DNA from: Omphiscola glabra | Taxonomy: Eukaryota > Mollusca > Gastropoda > Lymnaeidae | Length of the DNA stretch: 64,000 nt | Direction of reading: 5' to 3' | NCBI GenBank assembly: GCA_964017045.1 | Contig: OZ024808.1 | Location: forward strand, 20,763,284 to 20,827,283 | Shown here: positions 58,123 through 64,000 of the stretch, piece by piece | Layout: every line of letters begins with the position of its first letter | Position numbering within the stretch: position 1 is the stretch's first letter | Notes under the pieces: generated by a model | What the model was told of the DNA's origin: nothing | Databases searched by the model: none | Seen by the model: only the letters and a program-made list of their open reading frames with translations | Translations under genes and position numbers: made by a program

Positions 58123-59415
58123 TTAGAGACAGCGACAGAACATTTTTCTGTATGTCTCCCTGAAGTTCCTATTGAACACCACATATATGACGAAATTTGC
58201 GGCACTGTTGACGCACAGAACGAGGATGCCCGTCCTGTGCATCATGAGACTCGTGTTGTAGGGCAGGTTTTGTGAGCTGAACGCGAGGTCACAGAGGAAG
58301 TTAAACGTACCAGTTATGGAGTAAACGACGCAGACGGACAACAGCATTTTGGTGGTCCTCTTGAGGTGTTTTGGTTTCGTACTGCTCAGGTTTCCGTGGC
58401 GGCTCTTGGAGGGAAATGCAGCGGCGTCTTTAGCAGTAGAAGAAAGTGTTCTTTGAGATGAACATTTATTGCTTTGGAGAGAAAAAATAGTTTTGGCCAG
58501 ATCGACCCGGCGCACTGCCACTACCTTTTCCTCCATGAAGTCGAAGCCAGATGACGAACGTGCCGTTCTTTCAGATAATGTCACTGTTGTTTGCTCCGGG
58601 AACAGAACGGGCACCAAATGTGTGACGGGGGCATTCTCAGAAATCGACATGGACATTGACTTTCGCTCGCGCATCTGTAGTTGAATCTTCGCGGATATCA
58701 GCACGCATCCTAGCGACACGAACCCCACGCAGCACGGACCGCACAGAGCCGAGTAAACCTCAGACACCGTTGTGATAAGTTGAGAATCGCTGCCGTAGGT
58801 GCTGGACTTGAGGATCAAGCCCACCGTCTCGTTAGACGCCGGGTCCACGGTGTACACAAACACGGACATCGGGTGGAACAGGATGTACACCGGCAAGCCG
58901 AGAGGGAATATTGCGAGGGCGGAAATTCTGACGCGACGCACGGTGAAGACGCGAGTGAATTTCAGTGGGAAATATACCGCCGTGAAGCGTTCAGCAATGA
59001 TCAGCGTCGGGAGTATCATGGACACGACTTTCCCAACAGTCTCCATGAGCACAAAGACGTGGAACAGGCAGTACAGAAAGTAGGCGTCCGCCTCTGAGAT
59101 GAAGTACCCGAAGCGTATGTTCAGATTCAGGTAGATCTCAAGAGGGATGTTATTGCTACCCAATAGGTAAATTGTATCCGCGATGGCCAGGTAAAAGATG
59201 AGAATGTTGGAGCATTTCTTCAGGCCGTTCTGGTACAGGATCAGCATGCTGATGGTGTTCCCCGCCAAGCCCAGCACTGAGATCAGCGGTATCAATACGT
59301 CGGAGGTGGCCAACAAGAAGATGTTCTTGAGCCGATCGCCGTCCGGGATGGCGAAGTAGCTCATGTCTTTCCACTCTTTGGAAGTCTGATTATACAGCGG
59401 TAGTTGGAAAAACAT
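58123..59415 (-). CDS. Intronless rhodopsin-class (class A) GPCR, 430 aa
   Basis: A seven-transmembrane receptor expected in the plasma membrane and signalling through G proteins; the ligand is unknown. TM1 (about 36-61) has GLAGN with N53. TM2 (70-92) has LAIAD with D80. TM3 (113-145) ends in E142-R143-F144 in place of DRY. TM4 is about 164-182 and TM5 about 213-241. A long third intracellular loop of about 110 residues (242-353) is Ser/Thr/Lys-rich. TM6 (354-379) lacks the CWxP motif. TM7 has N407-F-V-I-Y411 in place of NPxxY, followed by a helix-8-like FNRNFRETYRKMF. N-glycosylation sequons are at N9, N195 and N387; C-terminal C427/C429 could be palmitoylated. There is no cysteine in extracellular loop 2, so the usual disulfide is absent. 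The start is the first ATG after an in-frame TAA 27 bases upstream, with A at -3. Gastropods have expansions of intronless receptors like this, often called chemosensory or neuropeptide (FMRFamide-like) receptors; which applies here is open. A broken partial copy lies at 2722-3143. Confidence 0.93.
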   Translation of the reverse strand: MFFQLPLYNQTSKEWKDMSYFAIPDGDRLKNIFLLATSDVLIPLISVLGLAGNTISMLILYQNGLKKCSNILIFYLAIADTIYLLGSNNIPLEIYLNLNIRFGYFISEADAYFLYCLFHVFVLMETVGKVVSMILPTLIIAERFTAVYFPLKFTRVFTVRRVRISALAIFPLGLPVYILFHPMSVFVYTVDPASNETVGLILKSSTYGSDSQLITTVSEVYSALCGPCCVGFVSLGCVLISAKIQLQMRERKSMSMSISENAPVTHLVPVLFPEQTTVTLSERTARSSSGFDFMEEKVVAVRRVDLAKTIFSLQSNKCSSQRTLSSTAKDAAAFPSKSRHGNLSSTKPKHLKRTTKMLLSVCVVYSITGTFNFLCDLAFSSQNLPYNTSLMMHRTGILVLCVNSAANFVIYVVFNRNFRETYRKMFCRCL

Positions 59416-60501
59416 TTTTTTTTTAAAAATATAGTCAGCTTAAAATTTGTATATCGGTCAGAGTATGATATGTGTTATACTTTGAAACTGATGGGGAAAT
59501 ACATTTGACTTCTTTAGTTTCGCAGTAGTTTGTTGTTATATTGCAACAGAGAAACAGCCAACTATATTATTTCACATAAGGAGATAGACAATAATAGCAA
59601 GCATTAAAACATTGGTTGGCTAGAGTGTACTTCAAACAATTATAAGACCATCATTTTAAAAAAATATATAATTTCGATTAAAAAAATGGAACATATCACC
59701 CGCTCCAATAGATCCTTTGTGAAGGCTACATATCAATCAGAATCATTTTACTATGCGAAATTTTGAAGTAACCTCTCGAAGACCAGAGGCTCTTTATTCT
59801 TACACTTTTTACAGAATTGTGTTTATTTTATGAATCGATTGATACACCTCTCTTTAATAACTGATCAATAGTGGAAGATTCACACATATCAAATATGTAT
59901 GTTTACCCAGCGAATCAATCTCTTGTCACTCCATTAACTGTTTGATATCTGATTATCTATTAGCTGTTATCTTCCAATGATATCTTTTCGCAGCCAAGGT
60001 ATTGATTTATTGCATTTCTAAAACTAACCCCATTTTCTATAATTTTTACAGTAATGATTGTACATAATGCTGCTATCCGTAACATAAAACTCTGATAAAA
60101 GTATACAACGTACAGTAATTTGGCATTTAGCTTCACGTGAAAATGTTTAAGCACAAACTGTTTATCTTACAATTTCTGACGACCTCCGTATTTATCTACC
60201 TCAATCGGGTGTGTATTTAAGGCTCAAACCGTTGAAGACCGTATGAAAATAAAATATTTTAATGATATTTAGTTGGAAAATGGCTCCTAGAAGATCGATT
60301 TCTTTACATCATCATTTAAATACATATATATCTAAATATGATATAGTTTAAGACATGTCCTTTATGTTGAACAAAGAAAAAAAAAACACACTAATTATAT
60401 GCACTGTCGTTCTTCAGTTGAAAAGCTCGCCCCTGGTGCGACTGCACCTCCTCGTTTAATATGTCGCGCGTGGCACAACTGCTACTATCCTCTCAATTAA
60501 C
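59416..60501. other. GPCR 5' flank and AT-rich spacer
   Basis: The first ~105 bp (to 59520) are also present in the pseudogene copy at 2722-3143, so the duplicated unit included the 5' flank/UTR. I see no convincing TATA box or other promoter element. The rest is AT-rich without features. Confidence 0.5.
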
Positions 60502-60651
60502 TCAAACATTAAGTTCATCAGACTCTCGCTTGTGTTTGCGTTTAAGAAATATATTTAAAGAACGTCATTCTCACATTCAAACATTAACTTCAGCATACGC
60601 TGGCTTGTGTTTGTGTTTAAGAAATATATTTGAAGTACTTCATTCTCGCTC
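60502..60651. repeat. 75-bp tandem duplication
   Basis: Two copies starting TCAAACATTAAGTTCATCAG (60502) and TCAAACATTAACTTCAGCAT (60577), about 85-90% identical. They share CTTGTGTTTGCGTTTAAG and AAATATATTT cores. Confidence 0.9.
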
Positions 60652-60935
60652 TCCTGACAGAAGTTTTTTAAAATAAGAAATTGATTTGGAATGTAAGTTA
60701 ACAATTCAAAATGGCCGTCGGTGTATGGCTGGTTGCTTTGTCAAATATTAGTTTTATTCGTTGAATGTATTTAACATACCATTATTGTCTTCCGTTGCAA
60801 ATATTCAATCATATGAAATTTGTGTGTGTGTGACTTGTTGAACAAAATCGTTCATAACTCAATTATTGACACCTAGTTTTAGAAAAAAAATTCACTTTGG
60901 GGTCTCAGACAGCAAAGTTTTAAGTTGTCAAAAGC

Positions 60936-61283
60936 TACGCCCTCGTCTGCTGTAAGTAAGCGCCCTCATCTGCTGTAAGTAAGCGCCCTCATCTGCTGTA
61001 AGTAAGCGCCCTCATCTGCTGTAAGTAAGCGCCCTCATCTGCTGTAAGTAAGCGCCCTCATCTGCAGTAAGTAAGCGCCCTCATCTGCTGTAAGTAAGTG
61101 CCCTCATATGCTGTAAGTAAGTGCCCTCGTCTGCTGTAAGTAAGTGCCCTCATCTGCTGTAAGTAAGTACCCTCACCTAAAGTAAGTAAGTGCCCTCATA
61201 TGCTGTAAATAAGTGCCCTCATCTGCTGAAAGTGCCCTCATCTGCTGTAAGTAAGTGCCCTCATCTGCTGTAAGTAAGCGCCA
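60936..61283. repeat. 23-bp minisatellite (~15 units)
   Basis: Units contain AAGTAAGCGCCCTCATCTGC. The 5' units carry GCGCCC and the 3' units GTGCCC. One unit near 61228 is shortened. GTAAGTAAG in every unit matches a splice-donor-like consensus, probably by chance. Confidence 0.95.
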
Positions 61284-62424
61284 CCTATCAATGTACCCAT
61301 GACATCCGTCAAAGTGACACTCATCATGTCTGTGTTTGTTGTCAGTGATGCTTCATAATGTTATATTAGTAGTATTTCGGCTAACACCCAATGAACTCTA
61401 ACACGTCCGTTCAGCTGATTGTCTGTGTCTTTAAATGAATTTATTACCAGCAAGCTCACGTGACTACTCAGCTCACAAAACACGGACCTCACGCATTGAC
61501 GCAAAGGGACGCAACTGTAACACTACAACAACAGTGGTATCACAACAAATAAGTCTTTTGATTAAAAACAATATATATAATTTTTTGTGGCTCATATTTC
61601 TAATCTAACATATTATTTAATAAAGTGAGAAAAAGACTTAGCTTAGCATATCTGACTTCAGGATGCTATTTATTTAAATTCATGGTGTATATAGTCCACA
61701 GTAACCGTATTTATACTTCAGGTATTAAAGTAATGTTGTTGGACTCTGTTAATTTTGTTTGAACTTTAACCCCACATTGTCATCGTCCTTGGAGTATAGA
61801 ACATATAAAATTGATTGTTCGGAAGTATACTTTTTTTCTTAAATTTTCCTACAATTCAATTCACCTAGTTTATTTTCAAATTTATAGGATTAAGCAGAAA
61901 TGTTATACTCTTCAACAACAAAAAAGATTTCTAAAAAATGTCAACTTGATGACAATTTTTTCATTGTTTTACTTCAGGATTAGTCACGTTTCATCTATTC
62001 AATATTTACTGAAACGAATGCAAACCATCTGAGGAGATCATCTCCTTCTAAGCCTGTTTTTTATATATATATATATATATATAGATAAGTCAAATAACAT
62101 TCCCTCACTCACCAACTCAGTGACTGATCCCGAGATCTCAAGAAGAACAAACACTATGATATTGAAATTTTGCAGGGTGATCCATCTTATTCTCTATAGC
62201 TTATGGGTCAACATGACCCAAAGTCCGAAACATTTAAAAAAATCAATGTTCTGTTTTGTGAGCGTATTTGTAGTTCGTGTATGGATGTCACGTGTTTTGT
62301 GTTTTGCACTGCATTTGACCAAATACTGTTTTATTTATATATTTTCACGAATGATGCGCCTACAACAAGATTATTTATATTGAAGCTCTTAAAACTGGAA
62401 TCTAAGGTTTATTATCCTCAAATC
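61284..62424. other. Intergenic, no gene seen
   Basis: AT-rich. TA microsatellite at about 62060-62083. Small open frames at 61811-62032 and 62120-62430 lack domains. Confidence 0.45.
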
Positions 62425-62432
62425 ATGTAAAC

Positions 62433-62619
62433 CAGTGGTTCTCAAGGTTCCTAATGCCGCGACCCTTATATACATTTCCTGATGATGTTGTGAACTCCAA
62501 CCATGAAATTAGTTTATTTGCTACTTCATAAATACGTATTTTCCAACTGTATCAGGCGACCCTGGGTAAGGGTCATTCGAACACCAAAGGGGTCGAGACC
62601 CACAGGCTGAGAACAGCTG
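62433..62619 (-). mobile_element. SPIN/OC1-like hAT MITE, copy 4, perfect TSD
   Basis: A 187-bp element from CAGTGGTTCTCAAGG to GGCTGAGAACAGCTG, flanked by perfect 8-bp duplications ATGTAAAC at 62425-62432 and 62620-62627. The interior has CTAATGCCGCGACCC, AAATTAGTTTATTTGC (the AACGAAAATAATTTT block inverted and mutated) and GGGGTCGAGACCCACAGG. Same orientation as the copy at 9160. Confidence 0.92.
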
Positions 62620-62627
62620 ATGTAAAC

Positions 62628-64000
62628 GCTTCTATCTTTCAATAACGCTTGGTTATTTCCTTGTGTTATAATTAAACCTCTCCCTTGGAGTATTTTTTTT
62701 TTTACTTTTAGGTGGGACTATTTTTAGCCACCACCACTTGTCTCCCCCATCTCCCCAGCGCAAGTCAAACATTTCATAGGGCATTCTTTCACGTAATTGA
62801 AATGATGAACAATCCGAAAGTGCAGACTTCCACACAGAAAAGACGCAATGAGCACGTTACGTATGGCTCTGCAGGCAGGGTCCAGACAGCTTCAGATGTT
62901 TCAAAGAGATGAGAGCTGGAGGTATACTTCAAACGTGAATTGGTCGTGTCTTGTGGGGCAGGACCTTCTGGAAGTATTGCAGCATTCCCTTTTAGGTTCT
63001 GCTATTCCTCAAACTTTACGAATATATCTTATCATCAAATTTGTTGAACTTAAAATATGAAATGTTGGAATAAAATCCGTTTTATAAATATGTATATATG
63101 GCTATCAGAAATTTGTTTGAAAGAAATTTAGAAAATTGATGGACGAAAATTTTATCAATCGGAAATTTGGTCGAATCTTCTTTTTTAATTCGCACATTAA
63201 GATTTTCGTCAAATTTCTTTTTCAACGCACTATACTATATAGTAAAACTAAATAATATATATATATATATATATATATTACTTTCATAATAAGCACATAG
63301 GATATATTGGACCTGAAACACAACGGGGGTCTCGGAGCGATGCAAAGGATTTAAGAAGGTTTGGTGGTTAACAGATGACAAACAAGCCGTTCGCCAGGCT
63401 ACGTACAACCACGTGTCCTGGTTGGTACATATGGTTTTGGACCCAAATGTCTGATCCGTGTTTGACCTACAACCCATTACCATTGGCAGAGGAAAGTGGT
63501 TGCTAAATGACTGGTCCGTCCTAGGAGGTTATTTTTTTCTTTATATTTTGGGGTTGGTCAACTTAGAGTTTTTTGGGTTTTTTTTTTTGCTTTGGGGTTG
63601 GGGGGGGGGGGCGGAGGATTTGACTCGCTCTGATCGGCACCAAACCTGTCGGCGTGACTGCACTTGACCATCAATATCTATTACGGATAAGTATTTTTGT
63701 TCACTTCGCATACAAACTTTTTGGACTCATTTGTTGCATGTGATGTTTACAAAAACATTTATGTTTTAAATACATATATATATATATAGTTTTATTAAAC
63801 TTTTCATATAGTTTCGTTATACTTTTCATATAGTTTTGCTATAATCTTTATACGGTGTCTTTATACTGTTCACATAGTTTCGTTATACTTTTCATTCACC
63901 CAAAGAAGCTTTCGATTCAAGAATATTGAATTTTTAAATTTTTTTTAAAGGAATATGTTTTCAAAGATGCGATTTATTTCAATTATTCGAAACGAATCAA
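62628..64000. other. Intergenic, no gene seen
   Basis: AT-rich. TA microsatellite at about 63257-63280, G-run near 63600. From 63790 to 63895 short TTTCATATAGTTTCGTTATAC modules (about 18-21 bp) repeat four to five times with decay. Confidence 0.5.

Noticed and set aside
60936..61283. GTAAGTAAG in every 23-bp unit as an array of splice donors
   Set aside because: No adjoining exon or acceptor evidence; a by-product of the repeat unit.

Overview
This window looks like a nuclear genome segment from an animal, most likely a mollusc and plausibly a heterobranch/pulmonate gastropod. It is AT-rich, has no operons, ribosome binding sites or compact gene packing, and is dominated by minisatellites, microsatellites and small degenerate transposons. 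The one convincing protein gene is an intronless rhodopsin-class GPCR of the divergent kind that is expanded in gastropods. The taxonomic call is inference; nothing in the window names a species.

Layout. At 0.3-0.9 kb on the minus strand lies a decayed non-LTR retrotransposon reverse-transcriptase fragment. At 1.8-3.7 kb two arrays of a 13-bp minisatellite flank a frameshifted ~420-bp copy of the 5' end of the GPCR gene found 56 kb away. From 4 to 26 kb the sequence is a patchwork of minisatellites (15-, 36-, 46-, ~105-, 32-, 38-, 41-, 60-, 42-, 12- and ~22-bp units), hAT-type MITEs with recognisable 8-bp target-site duplications (TSDs), an RTE-like LINE 3' end, a second LINE scrap and a short retroposon with 16-bp TSDs. 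From 27.9 to 31.9 kb a 2.25-kb polypurine (GA) tract, two related MITEs and a polypyrimidine (CT) tract lie in a row. From 32 to 57 kb there are further minisatellites (49-, 30-, 24-, 10-, 21-, 46-, 108-, 63- and 43-bp units and others), several with higher-order structure, plus another CT tract. At 58.1-59.4 kb (minus strand) is the intact GPCR gene, with a poly(A) signal downstream. The last 4.5 kb holds a 23-bp minisatellite, one more hAT MITE and AT-rich sequence.

How it works together. There is no pathway or gene cluster visible. The biology here is sequence turnover: tandem-repeat birth and amplification, repeated hAT-MITE insertion (including a family that looks like the SPIN/OC1 group known for horizontal transfer), LINE decay, and duplication of a receptor-gene fragment into a satellite. 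Nearly all long open frames other than the GPCR are repeat units that happen to lack stops and should not be treated as genes. I found no tRNA, rRNA, CRISPR array, or prokaryotic or viral gene.
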